Assembly (NCBI RefSeq): GCF_002735925.1
Contig: NZ_PEDL01000018.1
Coordinates: 1 to 60,473 of the forward strand
Direction of reading: 5' to 3'
DNA: 60,473 bases
Source of the DNA: Sporanaerobium hydrogeniformans
GTDB taxonomy: Bacteria; Bacillota; Clostridia; Lachnospirales; Cellulosilyticaceae
Shown one piece after another: positions 17,039 to 24,942 of this stretch. Position 1 is the stretch's first letter; each line of letters starts with the position of its first letter. Position numbers and translations under genes: made by a program. The notes beneath the pieces are model-generated. The model was not told where the DNA came from and did not search any database. It saw nothing but the letters and a program-made list of their open reading frames with translations.

Positions 17039-17194
17039 ATGATGGCTATGTTATTTGCAAGTAAGGTTATATTAGGAAGTATTACATGGGAGCAGGTACC
17101 AAGGCTACTTAAACAACCAGTAGCTGATATTCTTATTGAGAATGGTTGTGAGTTTTTAATTACAGAGGAAGAATACTTACCACAGCAAGCATAA
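17039..17194 (+). CDS. Small phage protein, CD1375-like
   Basis: A 51-residue protein: MAMLFASKVILGSITWEQVPRLL... ending in EEEYLPQQA. Short proteins with a hydrophobic start, a 'VP.LL' helix and a conserved ILI tail occupy this position in many Firmicute phages, between tail fibre and holin; they resemble the CD1375-type family. No function is known. AAGGAG (17025-17030) lies 8 bases before ATG 17039. Confidence 0.7.
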   Translation: MMAMLFASKVILGSITWEQVPRLLKQPVADILIENGCEFLITEEEYLPQQA

Positions 17195-17204
17195 TAATTA
17201 AAGC

Positions 17205-17248
17205 AAGGCATAGGAGAGCAGCTTAATAGGCTGTATTTTTTATGCCTT
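17205..17248 (+). terminator. Possible terminator between tail and lysis genes
   Basis: AAGGCATA (17205-17212) can pair with TATGCCTT (17241-17248). Inside, CAGC (17219-17222) can pair with GCTG (17230-17233), followed by a T-run. The two foldings compete, so the effect is uncertain. Confidence 0.4.
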
Positions 17249-17290
17249 ATTTTATTAACAAACTAATTAAAATCCAAGGAGGAAACAAAA

Positions 17291-17545
17291 ATGAGTTATG
17301 GATATTTAGATAAATACGGTATTTTACATGTGGTAAGCGACGAGGGAACAGCAAAGACCTACGCTAAGAATGGTAAGTATGTAAAGACGGATGTAGCAAA
17401 TAGAGGCGGATATCCTTGCTTGCTCAAAGAGGTTGTAGTTTATTCACAGTCTGAAGCGTACATAGAAGGCAATAGGGGTGATGGAAAGAAAATAAGGCTA
17501 TCAGAGTGCAAGGATATTGAAGCCTTATACAAACAATTAATATAG
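17291..17545 (+). CDS. Hypothetical phage protein upstream of the holin
   Basis: An 84-residue soluble protein with AAGGAGG well placed before the ATG. It begins MSYGYLDKYGILHVVSDEGTAKTYAKNGKYVKTD and is mostly beta/turn with many Tyr, Gly and Lys residues. It lies between the CD1375-like gene and the holin, so it could be a lysis accessory or a late passenger gene. I do not recognise a family. Confidence 0.6.
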   Translation: MSYGYLDKYGILHVVSDEGTAKTYAKNGKYVKTDVANRGGYPCLLKEVVVYSQSEAYIEGNRGDGKKIRLSECKDIEALYKQLI

Positions 17546-17556
17546 GAGGTGTGAGC

Positions 17557-17988
17557 ATGGAAAAATATTTTAATAATTTTTCGTTGGTACTAGGTGCTAT
17601 TGGTGGATTTTCTGCAGGAATGTTGGGAGGGTGGGACATACTCTTAAAAACAATGATTATTTTAATTATTTTAGATTATGTCACTGGGATTTTAAAAGGT
17701 ATATATAATAAAGAGTTGTCTAGTGCAGTAGGTTATAAGGGTATTATAAAAAAGGTAATGATTCTTATTTTAATAGCCCTTGCCTATGCCCTACAAAGTA
17801 GCATAGATACGTCTTTACCACTTAGAGAGATTGTTAATACCTTCTTTATAGCAAATGAAGGTATTAGCATCTTAGAAAACGCTGTAGGTTGTGGGTTGCC
17901 TATTCCGGCGAAACTCAAAGAATTACTAATACAGCTAAGAGGAGATGATGAAGATGCAGATACAGCAAGCATTGCTAACCATAAATAA
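17557..17988 (+). CDS. Phage holin (toxin-secretion/phage-lysis holin family)
   Basis: A 143-residue membrane protein. Hydrophobic segments at about 8-27, 28-48, 63-80 and possibly 83-105 (FSLVLGAIGGFSAGMLGG; TMIILIILDYVTGILKGI; KVMILILIALAYAL) fit the holin-4/TcdE-like family, with the diagnostic LDYVTGI motif. It forms the membrane lesion that releases the amidase. ATG 17557 lies 6 bases from AGGAGGT; the GTG at 17551 touches that site. Its last 35 bases overlap the amidase gene, as usual for lysis cassettes. Confidence 0.9.
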   Translation: MEKYFNNFSLVLGAIGGFSAGMLGGWDILLKTMIILIILDYVTGILKGIYNKELSSAVGYKGIIKKVMILILIALAYALQSSIDTSLPLREIVNTFFIANEGISILENAVGCGLPIPAKLKELLIQLRGDDEDADTASIANHK

Positions 17989-18724
17989 ATACAGTAGACC
18001 AGGTACAAAAATAGGACCTATAAAAAATATTGTGGTGCACTGGGTAGGAAATGCTGGTAGTAAGGGGATAAGTAATAGAAACTATTTTGAGAGCCTTAAA
18101 GATAAAAAGACATATGCTAGTAGTCACTATATCGTAGGGCTAGACGGTGAGGTTATACTTTGTGTGCCTGAGACAGAGATAGCCTACCATGCTACAGTGG
18201 CAAATAGTAGAGCAATAGGCATAGAGTGTTGCCACCCTGATTGGGAAGGTCAGTTTAATCACAAAACCTATACTAGCCTTATAGAGTTACTAGCAGATTT
18301 ATGTAAGAGATATAATCTTAATCCTCAAATAGATATCTTACGACATTACGATATAACAGGTAAAGAGTGTCCAAAGTACTATGTAAAAAATAATCTAGCA
18401 TGGACAAAGCTAAAAAATGATGTAGCTGTAGAACTAAAAAAACTAGATGTAGATCAAGAACTCATATCTGCTATAAATAAACTTATAGCAGAAGGTGTAA
18501 TGATGAACGCTTGCAACTGGAACTCTATAGATAAGATGGATTTAAGGTATGCAGAAACACTCATACTTCGTATAGGAGCATTGTTTGGCTTTAGTGACTA
18601 TAAAGCTACCATAGATTACTTACAAGGCAAGGAAGTCATTACAGACCGTACGTTATGGGATAGGAAAGAGTTTGTGCCTAAGTACATTAGAACAATATTA
18701 ATAAGAGTATCAAAATTAGTTTAG
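17954..18724 (+). CDS. Endolysin: N-acetylmuramoyl-L-alanine amidase (Amidase_2 family)
   Basis: A 256-residue lysin. The N-terminal zinc amidase domain (about 1-160) has His29 in IVVHWVG, His131 in LRHYDITGKECP, catalytic Lys137 and zinc ligand Cys139; the spacing matches T7 lysozyme (H122, K128, C130). The C-terminal region (about 165-256) is a distinct helical part, probably for wall binding. It cuts the lactyl-amide bond of peptidoglycan after holin opening. ATG 17954 is preferred since AGAGGAG ends 9 bases before it. It overlaps the holin gene and is followed by a terminator. Confidence 0.92.
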   Translation: MQIQQALLTINKYSRPGTKIGPIKNIVVHWVGNAGSKGISNRNYFESLKDKKTYASSHYIVGLDGEVILCVPETEIAYHATVANSRAIGIECCHPDWEGQFNHKTYTSLIELLADLCKRYNLNPQIDILRHYDITGKECPKYYVKNNLAWTKLKNDVAVELKKLDVDQELISAINKLIAEGVMMNACNWNSIDKMDLRYAETLILRIGALFGFSDYKATIDYLQGKEVITDRTLWDRKEFVPKYIRTILIRVSKLV

Positions 18725-18752
18725 GTAGGGCTTAGGCTCTACCTATTTTTTT
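18722..18752 (+). terminator. Terminator after the lysis genes
   Basis: TAGGTAG (18722-18728) pairs with CTACCTA (18739-18745), then a seven-base T-run. It ends the late operon and isolates the cargo genes that follow. Confidence 0.85.
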
Positions 18753-18804
18753 ATGCCCAAAATGCAGATTTGATTGTAGAGAGGTGTTAAGATACTGATT
18801 TTAG

Positions 18805-18832
18805 TTGTCTTAATAATCTGATATACTATAAT
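18805..18832 (+). promoter_or_regulatory. Promoter of the HEPN-like cargo gene
   Basis: TTGTCT (18805-18810), a 16-base spacer and TATAAT (18827-18832). The start of the 285-residue protein is 34 bases downstream, with GGGGAA before a GTG. Because the late operon ends just before, expression in the lysogen is likely. Confidence 0.7.
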
Positions 18833-18866
18833 ATAGATTAAATTATAAAGATAGGCAGGGGAAAAT

Positions 18867-19724
18867 GTGAAGAATGAATTTTTGGATTATAACAGAAAGA
18901 TTTTAGAAAAAAGCAATTTATCTCTAGAATATACAGAAGCGAAAGAAAAAGAGGAAATAAGGTTAAAGGATGGAATAGAGAGAGTATATAAGACAAAGTA
19001 TTTAACGCTTCATGATAGAATAGGTGTGCAGCCTATAGATTTACAGTCGAATCCAATACTCGCTAATTTATGCGTATTTAGTATGTTTGATATGAATATT
19101 GATATAATCTATCCTACTGCTGAAGGGAAAAGCTTTAAAGCGAAGTATGATTTAATTGAATGTGATGATAATATTGGGATTATCACAAAAGCATTTTATC
19201 GTATTTTTAAAGTAATCAGGAATGCAATGACACATAGCATAGATAGTATAAAAATGGAGCAAGGCAATAATATAATAGATTATACATTTAAGGGAACAAA
19301 ATTTTATTTAGAAATAAGTGATAAGTCTCTGGTAGAATTATACACAGCAACTATAATCTTATTAGATTCTAAGATTTCAGAAAAAAGGGGGTCTAAATTT
19401 AAAGAAGGAATATTATCATATTATTACAATCAGATAATAGAGAACATAACAATAAAAGATGATATTTCTCAAAGCAATGGTTTTACCCAACTAATATATG
19501 AGTTAGATCCAAGAAGAGAGATAGTTGTAAATGCTGTATACAGTATTGAAGGTAATAAAATAAAGATAAAAAATGCAGAGTTAGACAATACAGAAAAAAG
19601 AGATTTTGTAATAAAATATAATGATAAATGTTATATTATACCATTAGAAGTATTAGAGGAAAATTGTATAAACATAGGTAATTTACTAGAGTGGGAAGCT
19701 GATAATAGTTATTTAACAATTTAA
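18867..19724 (+). CDS. Prophage cargo protein of unknown function with a HEPN-like RNxxxH motif
   Basis: A 285-residue protein placed in the lysis-to-attachment slot that temperate phages often use for lysogenic-conversion or defence genes. Residues 105-160 are helical and contain RNAMTH (Arg118 to His123), the RNxxxH form of the catalytic motif of HEPN ribonucleases, followed by a short beta hairpin and another helix (VELYTATIILL). Residues about 215-285 form a second, beta-rich region. It has its own promoter and terminator. No full family match is recognised; the motif alone is suggestive. An RNA-targeting defence or toxin role is an inference. Confidence 0.75.
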   Translation: MKNEFLDYNRKILEKSNLSLEYTEAKEKEEIRLKDGIERVYKTKYLTLHDRIGVQPIDLQSNPILANLCVFSMFDMNIDIIYPTAEGKSFKAKYDLIECDDNIGIITKAFYRIFKVIRNAMTHSIDSIKMEQGNNIIDYTFKGTKFYLEISDKSLVELYTATIILLDSKISEKRGSKFKEGILSYYYNQIIENITIKDDISQSNGFTQLIYELDPRREIVVNAVYSIEGNKIKIKNAELDNTEKRDFVIKYNDKCYIIPLEVLEENCINIGNLLEWEADNSYLTI

Positions 19725-19756
19725 TAAAAATATCGTTTGTTTATAATGTAGAATTT

Positions 19757-19792
19757 AAGGCTATACTCCTAAAAAGGAGCGTGGCCTATTTT
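19757..19792 (+). terminator. Terminator after the cargo gene
   Basis: AGGCTATACTCCT pairs with AGGAGCGTGGCCT with two G-U pairs and one mismatch around an AAAA loop; TATTTT follows. It separates the two cargo genes. Confidence 0.75.
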
Positions 19793-19894
19793 GGTTAAGT
19801 GTAGTGGAGATTGCAAAAACTATTGGTGGATCTGGACTTGTATTTTAAAGCTGCCTATATTGGATTAACAATTAATATTTATCCCCTTCATTTG

Positions 19895-19923
19895 TTGCAA
19901 TAATATATTATTTTCTGTATATT
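19895..19923 (+). promoter_or_regulatory. Promoter of the membrane cargo gene
   Basis: TTGCAA (19895-19900), a 17-base spacer and TATATT (19918-19923). The coding start is 22 bases further with GAGAGGG before it, so the leader is very short. Confidence 0.65.
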
Positions 19924-19945
19924 ATTAACTAGAGAGGGTGATCGA

Positions 19946-20419
19946 ATGAATGAAATTAATATTGATGGGAAAAAGCAAAAGAAAGTTGCCATAAATTTAA
20001 TTATATTTTTTATACTTCCTATCATCTTGTTGCTATTTGGTATTATATATGTAATAATAGAATCAAATTTTATAACAACTAAAGTAGTTAAAAATACAGT
20101 ATTTGATTGTTTTAATGTGGGTAAACCTTATTATCCTATTAATGGGATTAATGATGCAGGTGATGGATATTTAATGATAAGTGCTAATGCAGATAATCAG
20201 ATAGTAGCTATGGAGCAACTCAAAAATGTATATCATAAGCTTAGTAAAAAGATATCTATCGGAAAGATTGACAAAGTATCTATAACAATATATGCACCAG
20301 ACAAGCAAACAATATTACTTACATCAGATATATGGATAAAAGATTTAAAAGCTACAAATTGGCTTGCTATAAATAAATATGATGATTTCATTGACAAAGC
20401 TGATATAATATTAAAATAA
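19946..20419 (+). CDS. Membrane-anchored prophage cargo protein of unknown function
   Basis: A 157-residue protein with a lysine-rich start, one strong membrane helix (about residues 15-37, NLIIFFILPIILLLFGIIYVII) and an outer domain of about 115 residues with regular strand and helix pattern. No lipobox or catalytic motif is visible. It has its own promoter and lies next to the attachment site. The topology would fit a surface modifier, superinfection-exclusion or immunity protein, but nothing in the sequence decides between these. Confidence 0.65.
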   Translation: MNEINIDGKKQKKVAINLIIFFILPIILLLFGIIYVIIESNFITTKVVKNTVFDCFNVGKPYYPINGINDAGDGYLMISANADNQIVAMEQLKNVYHKLSKKISIGKIDKVSITIYAPDKQTILLTSDIWIKDLKATNWLAINKYDDFIDKADIILK

Positions 20420-20495
20420 ATTACTCCTAGCTAATTGCTATGGCCTTTTTTATACATAAAATTGTAAGCTGTAGTAATTGATAAGTATATCCAAA

Positions 20496-20518
20496 AATAT
20501 ACGTAAGAATATACGTAA
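20496..20518 (+). repeat. Tandem 11-bp repeats near the attachment site
   Basis: AATATACGTAA occurs at 20496-20506 and again at 20508-20518, about 125 bp before the tRNA-Thr fragment. Short direct repeats at this distance from a core site are typical arm-type sites bound by phage integrases. Confidence 0.6.
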
Positions 20519-20640
20519 ACTAGACGTTCTTGATGCTATATTTAATATGAGATAGTGCGAATAAAAATGAAGCGTATCTCTTGATATACAAAGAAAATTT
20601 TATATATATCAATGATTTCGAAATTACTAAAATTAGAGTA

Positions 20641-20687
20641 GCTCATTCGTAATGAGCAAGTCAGGGGTTCGAGCCCCCTTATCGGCT
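20641..20687 (+). tRNA. 3' half of tRNA-Thr(CGT): prophage attachment site (attR)
   Basis: The sequence folds as the anticodon arm (stem GCTCA/TGAGC, loop TTCGTAA, anticodon CGT at 20648-20650), variable loop, T-arm AGGGG-TTCGAGC-CCCCT, and 3' acceptor strand ending CGGC. The 5' half (acceptor, D-arm) is absent; AT-rich phage DNA takes its place. It is therefore a truncated copy made by integration into a tRNA gene. The intact gene should be rebuilt at the other prophage end, outside the window. Confidence 0.9.
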
Positions 20688-20715
20688 TATTAAAGTTTGG
20701 TAATACCAAAAGATG

Positions 20716-20741
20716 GACGCTAAAGTAAGCGTCTATTTTTT
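20716..20741 (+). terminator. Terminator of the original tRNA-Thr unit
   Basis: GACGCT (20716-20721) pairs with AGCGTC (20728-20733), a 6-base loop, then a long T-run. It follows the tRNA fragment and would have ended the host tRNA transcript before phage integration. Confidence 0.85.
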
Positions 20742-20925
20742 TGGTTTATATAGGCAAGTAGTTCCATTAAAAACATTAAATTTAAACAAACCCTCATTTA
20801 GGAATAGGTATATAAAAAGACATTTAGCCATAAAAAATAATTCATGTGGTAGAAAGGAGGAGATGGGGTTTTCTAGAAAAAGCATTGTAAAAGGATAAAT
20901 CATTGTAAATTAAGGAGAAGATCAT

Positions 20926-22947
20926 ATGAAGAAGAACGGAAAAAATGAAAAGAAAGGCATAACAAGTATTAAATTTAAATTAATAGCCCTTATTATCCCA
21001 CTTGTAATTTTAACTATAAGCATATTGTTAAATATAACTTACAAAAAATCAAGAGAGATGATAGTTAATTATGCACAGCAATTAGTACAAGCCCTTACAG
21101 TATCTAATGAGCATGAGATTGAAACTTGGTCACAGGATATTATATCAGGTTTAAATCAGATAAAAAATACTATTGATGCTATGGAATTAAAGGATGATGA
21201 ATTACTCGGTTATTTAAAAACAACAATGAATAAAAATGATAGTTATAAGAACGGTGTGTACATAGGAGAAGCAAATAATAAAATAGTTGATCCTTCAGGT
21301 TGGATTCCAGATAAGAATTATGTTGTGACAGAAAGGGATTGGTATAAAGAAGGATTACAAAATGAAGAAAAATTTAATTTTGGAAAAGCCTACTTAGATG
21401 AAGATACTGGTGAATACGTCATAAGTGCAACTGCTAAGCTTAAATCAATAGAAGGAATAAGTCGTGTGGCAGGAGCAGATGTTTCTTTAAAAACAATTTC
21501 TGATATTGTGGGTTCAAAAAGCATATTAAATACAGGCCGATTATTTCTTGTAGATAGTGCAAATAATAAAATTATTGCAATAGGAGAAGAAGAACTTATT
21601 CATACAGAATTTAATGATAACAATCAAAATGAACTAATTAGGGATATTGCAAAGCACACAAGTATGAGTGAAAAGGGTATTTTAGAAGTAACATCAGGAG
21701 GAGATACCTATTCAATATGTGTTCAAACTATTAATCATACACCATGGAAATTAATAGGTTACATATCCTATGAAGAAGTACTTGCTTCTCTTAAGGGATT
21801 TCAAAAAGCTGTATTAGGTATTTTTATTTTAACCTTAATTCTATTAATAGTATTAATAGAAAGGACTATTCATCATATAATAAAGCCTATAAAAAGCTTA
21901 AACCATACAATTCATAGAATTACAGAGGGAGACTTTACTAGTGAGGTTAAAGTCAAGGGAAATGATGAAATAGCAACAATAGGTAGAAGTATGAAAAGAT
22001 TCATTGAAACCATGCGTGAAATCATCCGTGAGGTAAATAAAATGTCAGATAAGCTTGAACAGCAAGCAGAAAATAGTAGCCATGTGGCAATAGAATTATA
22101 TGAATCAGCAGAAGTGCAGTCTACTTCGATGTCGGAACTAAATCAGACAGTGGATGAATTAGCTCGGGCAGTTACAGAGGTAGCTGAGAATACCTCCACA
22201 CTTTCTATGGTAGTTGCAGAAACAGATCAAAGTGGTCAAGAGGCAAGTGAAAAAATGAAGAATACAGTATCCTTATCTGAAAAGGGAAAAGCAGATATGG
22301 GACAAGTCTCCTTAGCAGTAAAAAATCTTGATGAAACAGTAGAAAAGCTTATAGAGTCTGTTGAAGAGGTAGATAACTCCAGTGAAAAGATTAATGGTAT
22401 TGTAGAATTAATTGGAAATATTGCGAACCAGACAAATTTATTAGCTTTAAACGCTGCAATAGAGGCAGCAAGGGCAGGAGAAGCAGGAAGAGGCTTTTCA
22501 GTAGTAGCAGAAGAAATAAGAAAGTTAGCAGAGACAAGTCAACAATCTGTGAAAAGTATTACTCATCTTACCAGTAATATTAAAAACCTAGTGAATAATA
22601 CCATTGATAAATCACAGCAAAGTGCCAAAAGTATTAAGCAAAGTATAGAGTTAGTAGCTACAGCAGAAGATACTTATGGAGTTATTTATAGCATGTTAAA
22701 TGAAACAAATGCCATTGTTCAAGAAATGATTCAAAAGGTAAGTAAAGTAGATGAGGTAGCCAGTTCCGTAGCAGCAATTACACAAGAACAGTCAGCCGCG
22801 GCGGAACAAATACTTGCAACATCAGAGAATCTCTCCAATCATGCAAAAAAAGTTACTAATAATAGTTATAGAGTAGAAAAAGATGCAGCTGAATTATCAG
22901 AAACAGCAGAAAATCTAAACAATCAAATGAAACTCTTTAAGATTTAA
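20926..22947 (+). CDS. Methyl-accepting chemotaxis protein with dCache sensor
   Basis: A 673-residue transmembrane chemoreceptor. Membrane helices lie at about 17-38 and 294-314; the outer part (about 40-290) is a double Cache domain with the ERDWYKEG...[18 protein letters not shown] pattern that often binds amino acids or small acids. A HAMP domain (about 315-370) and the signalling domain follow, with the conserved hairpin [33 protein letters not shown]. It would talk to CheW/CheA. AAGGAG precedes the ATG. It is the first intact host gene after the prophage and is monocistronic, with a strong terminator. Confidence 0.93.
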   Translation: MKKNGKNEKKGITSIKFKLIALIIPLVILTISILLNITYKKSREMIVNYAQQLVQALTVSNEHEIETWSQDIISGLNQIKNTIDAMELKDDELLGYLKTTMNKNDSYKNGVYIGEANNKIVDPSGWIPDKNYVVTERDWYKEGLQNEEKFNFGKAYLDEDTGEYVISATAKLKSIEGISRVAGADVSLKTISDIVGSKSILNTGRLFLVDSANNKIIAIGEEELIHTEFNDNNQNELIRDIAKHTSMSEKGILEVTSGGDTYSICVQTINHTPWKLIGYISYEEVLASLKGFQKAVLGIFILTLILLIVLIERTIHHIIKPIKSLNHTIHRITEGDFTSEVKVKGNDEIATIGRSMKRFIETMREIIREVNKMSDKLEQQAENSSHVAIELYESAEVQSTSMSELNQTVDELARAVTEVAENTSTLSMVVAETDQSGQEASEKMKNTVSLSEKGKADMGQVSLAVKNLDETVEKLIESVEEVDNSSEKINGIVELIGNIANQTNLLALNAAIEAARAGEAGRGFSVVAEEIRKLAETSQQSVKSITHLTSNIKNLVNNTIDKSQQSAKSIKQSIELVATAEDTYGVIYSMLNETNAIVQEMIQKVSKVDEVASSVAAITQEQSAAAEQILATSENLSNHAKKVTNNSYRVEKDAAELSETAENLNNQMKLFKI

Positions 22948-22963
22948 TAGAATACAAAAGTTA

Positions 22964-23016
22964 AACCTTTATAGACAAGAGAACTTATTTAAATTCTTGT
23001 TTATAAAGGTTTTTTA
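22964..23016 (+). terminator. Terminator of the chemoreceptor gene
   Basis: A 17-bp stem (22964-22980 with 22995-23011, one G-U pair) is followed by TTTTTAG. Confidence 0.88.
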
Positions 23017-23132
23017 GTTTATTGTATAAAGTGCAATAGGGAACTATTTATATAAATCTATGAATAGTTATATTTTACAATATAAAATTTTAAAAAGTTA
23101 AAAATATACTATGAATATTAAAAATGTACGGT

Positions 23133-23160
23133 TTGTTTTGTATAAAACATCTAGTATAAT
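23133..23160 (+). promoter_or_regulatory. Promoter of the TRAP transporter operon
   Basis: TTGTTT (23133-23138), a 16-base spacer and TATAAT (23155-23160). A small inverted repeat, GTCGT-AAGT-ACGAC (23172-23185), lies about 12-25 bases after the -10 box and could be an operator or a 5' hairpin. The linked two-component system is the obvious candidate regulator. Confidence 0.65.
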
Positions 23161-23218
23161 AAATACATGAAGTCGTAAGTACGACGAGTAGTGTGTAATC
23201 AAATAGGAGGGAAAAAAG

Positions 23219-24304
23219 ATGAATAAAAAAATAGTAGCAACACTTTTAAGCGCATTAATGGTGGCTTCCATGTCAGGTTGTGGATTAAAATCTCCAGAGG
23301 CACCAGCAGCACCAGCTGCATCAACTGCACCAGCAAAGGAAGAGGCAAAAGCAGAAGAACCAAAGAAGGAAGATACAGCAGCAACACCAGAGGTTACTCT
23401 TGTATATGCAGAAGTTAACCCACTAGATACCATTGTTGGGCAAACAGGTACTGCATTTAAAGAAAAAGTTGAAGAACTTTCAGGTGGAAAAATTAAAATT
23501 GATGTTCAAGCAAGTGGTGTATTAGGTTCAGAAAATGATGTACTTGATACCATGCTTGGTGGTGGCGGAACTATTGATATGTCTCGTATCTCCGCATTTG
23601 CTCTTACAAGCTATGGCGGAGCAAAATCAAAGCTTCTTTCCATCCCTTATACATTCGTAAGTCGTGATCATTTTTGGAATTTTGCAACATCAGACTTAGC
23701 TCCAGAATTCCTTCTTGAACCACATGAAAATGGCAGTGGTGTAAGAGGTTTATTCTATGGGGAAGAAGGATTCCGTCACTTCTTTACAGTTAAACCAGTT
23801 AACACAATGGAAGATTTAAAAGGTATGAAGATTCGTGTATCCAATGACCCTGTTATGAATGGTATGGTAGAAGGACTTGGTGCTTCTCCAACAGTTGTAT
23901 CTTTTGGTGAACTTTACTCAGCATTACAAACAGGTGTTGTAGATGGTGCTGAACAACCTATTGCTAACTACAAATCAAATGCATTTCCAGAAGTTGCTCC
24001 AAACTTAATTCTTGATGGTCATACACTTGGGGCTATTCAAGTTATTATTACAGATGAAGCTTGGGATAAACTTACAGAAGAACAACAAAATATCCTTGTA
24101 GAAGCTGGTAAATATGCTTCAGAATTTAATAGAAAGATTTCACAAGAAGCTGAAAACAAAGTGCTTGAAGAGTTAAAAGCAGATGGAGTAAATGTAGTAG
24201 AAGTTAAAGATATCACACCATGGCAAGAAGCATGTAAAGATGTTATTACTTCTTCAACAGCAGATAATGCTGAACTTTATCAACAAATTCTTGATATGAA
24301 GTAA
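23219..24304 (+). CDS. dctP: TRAP transporter solute-binding lipoprotein DctP
   Basis: A 361-residue lipoprotein: signal peptide with lipobox MSGC (Cys21), an Ala/Pro/Glu-rich linker (about 25-58), then the DctP fold. Key family features are Arg206 in LKGMKIRVSNDPVMNGMVEGLGASP, which usually binds the substrate carboxylate, and ALQTGVVDGAEQPIANY. It captures an organic acid outside the membrane and hands it to DctQM. Likely ligand: C4-dicarboxylate or a sugar acid; not decided by the sequence. Ribosome site AGGAGG. A hairpin after the stop probably keeps DctP in excess over the membrane subunits. Confidence 0.93.
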   Translation: MNKKIVATLLSALMVASMSGCGLKSPEAPAAPAASTAPAKEEAKAEEPKKEDTAATPEVTLVYAEVNPLDTIVGQTGTAFKEKVEELSGGKIKIDVQASGVLGSENDVLDTMLGGGGTIDMSRISAFALTSYGGAKSKLLSIPYTFVSRDHFWNFATSDLAPEFLLEPHENGSGVRGLFYGEEGFRHFFTVKPVNTMEDLKGMKIRVSNDPVMNGMVEGLGASPTVVSFGELYSALQTGVVDGAEQPIANYKSNAFPEVAPNLILDGHTLGAIQVIITDEAWDKLTEEQQNILVEAGKYASEFNRKISQEAENKVLEELKADGVNVVEVKDITPWQEACKDVITSSTADNAELYQQILDMK

Positions 24305-24359
24305 GAATTTTATAAAAACGAATAAATTGACTAAGTATAAATAAATTGATATGTTTAAA

Positions 24360-24401
24360 AGGTACAGAGGAGGAGTTTAACCTCTGTACCTATAACTTTT
24401 T
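24360..24401 (+). terminator. Intercistronic hairpin between dctP and dctQ
   Basis: AGGTACAGAGG (24360-24370) pairs perfectly with CCTCTGTACCT (24381-24391); loop of 10 bases, then ATAACTTTTT. It can act as a partial terminator or as a 3' stabiliser of dctP mRNA. Confidence 0.75.
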
Positions 24402-24414
24402 AAGGAGGTAAAAA

Positions 24415-24942
24415 ATGCCTAAGATTTTTGAAGCAATTGATAAAATAAAACCGGCATATGATGTAGCTTACAAATTTGTACTTTTTGTATGTAAGATACT
24501 TCTAGTGATTGATATTTTAATCACTACTATGGCTGTAGCAGGTAGATACATAGCTTTTATTCCTGACCCAGCATGGAGTGAAGAAATTGTTTTAACATGT
24601 ATGGCGTATATGGCGGTTTTATCTGCAGCTTTAGCTATTAGAAGAAATGCCCATATTCGTATGACCGCATTTGATAAATATTTACCTAAGAAATTCGTAA
24701 AAACTTTAGACATTATTGCAGACGTAGCTGTTCTAGCACTAGCAGTAGTGATGCTGGTAGTAGGCTGGAACTATGCAATGCAAATTGGTGCAAAGGGAAG
24801 CTATGTAAGTATGCCAAGTGTTTCTCGGTTTTGGATGTATTTCCCTGTTCCAGTTGCAGGTATGGCAATGATAATTTTTGAAATAGAATCTATCTATAAT
24901 CACATAAAGGCATTTTTTATAGAGGAGGGGGATAACGCATGA
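24415..24942 (+). CDS. dctQ: TRAP transporter small membrane subunit DctQ
   Basis: A 175-residue protein with four hydrophobic segments (about 20-42, 52-74, 96-118, 138-158). The WSEEIVLTCMAYMAVLSAALAIRRNAHIRM segment is typical of DctQ. It couples the sodium-driven DctM to DctP. A clear AAGGAGG lies before the ATG. The end overlaps dctM by 4 bases (ATGA). Confidence 0.92.
   Translation: MPKIFEAIDKIKPAYDVAYKFVLFVCKILLVIDILITTMAVAGRYIAFIPDPAWSEEIVLTCMAYMAVLSAALAIRRNAHIRMTAFDKYLPKKFVKTLDIIADVAVLALAVVMLVVGWNYAMQIGAKGSYVSMPSVSRFWMYFPVPVAGMAMIIFEIESIYNHIKAFFIEEGDNA

Larger units (their letters stand above)
1..20687 (+). mobile_element. HK97-type siphovirus prophage, late half, ending at a tRNA-Thr attachment site
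   Basis: Gene order is the standard head-to-lysis order of long-tailed phages with HK97-fold capsids: HNH, terminase, portal, ClpP-like protease, capsid, connectors, phi13-type tail protein, frameshifted chaperones, tape measure, tail tip, holin, amidase. All genes are on one strand and tightly packed. The right boundary is the 3' half of a tRNA-Thr gene. Early genes, integrase, repressor and the left attachment site are outside the window. The structural genes are mostly intact, so the late module could still make particles. One small tail-region gene has lost its start and a recombinase-like gene is truncated. Boundary and family are seen in the sequence; activity is not known. Confidence 0.93.

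Noticed and set aside
20713-20898. A 61-codon frame after the tRNA-Thr fragment
   Set aside because: Its beginning is the tRNA terminator hairpin and T-run, and there is no ribosome site or recognisable protein.
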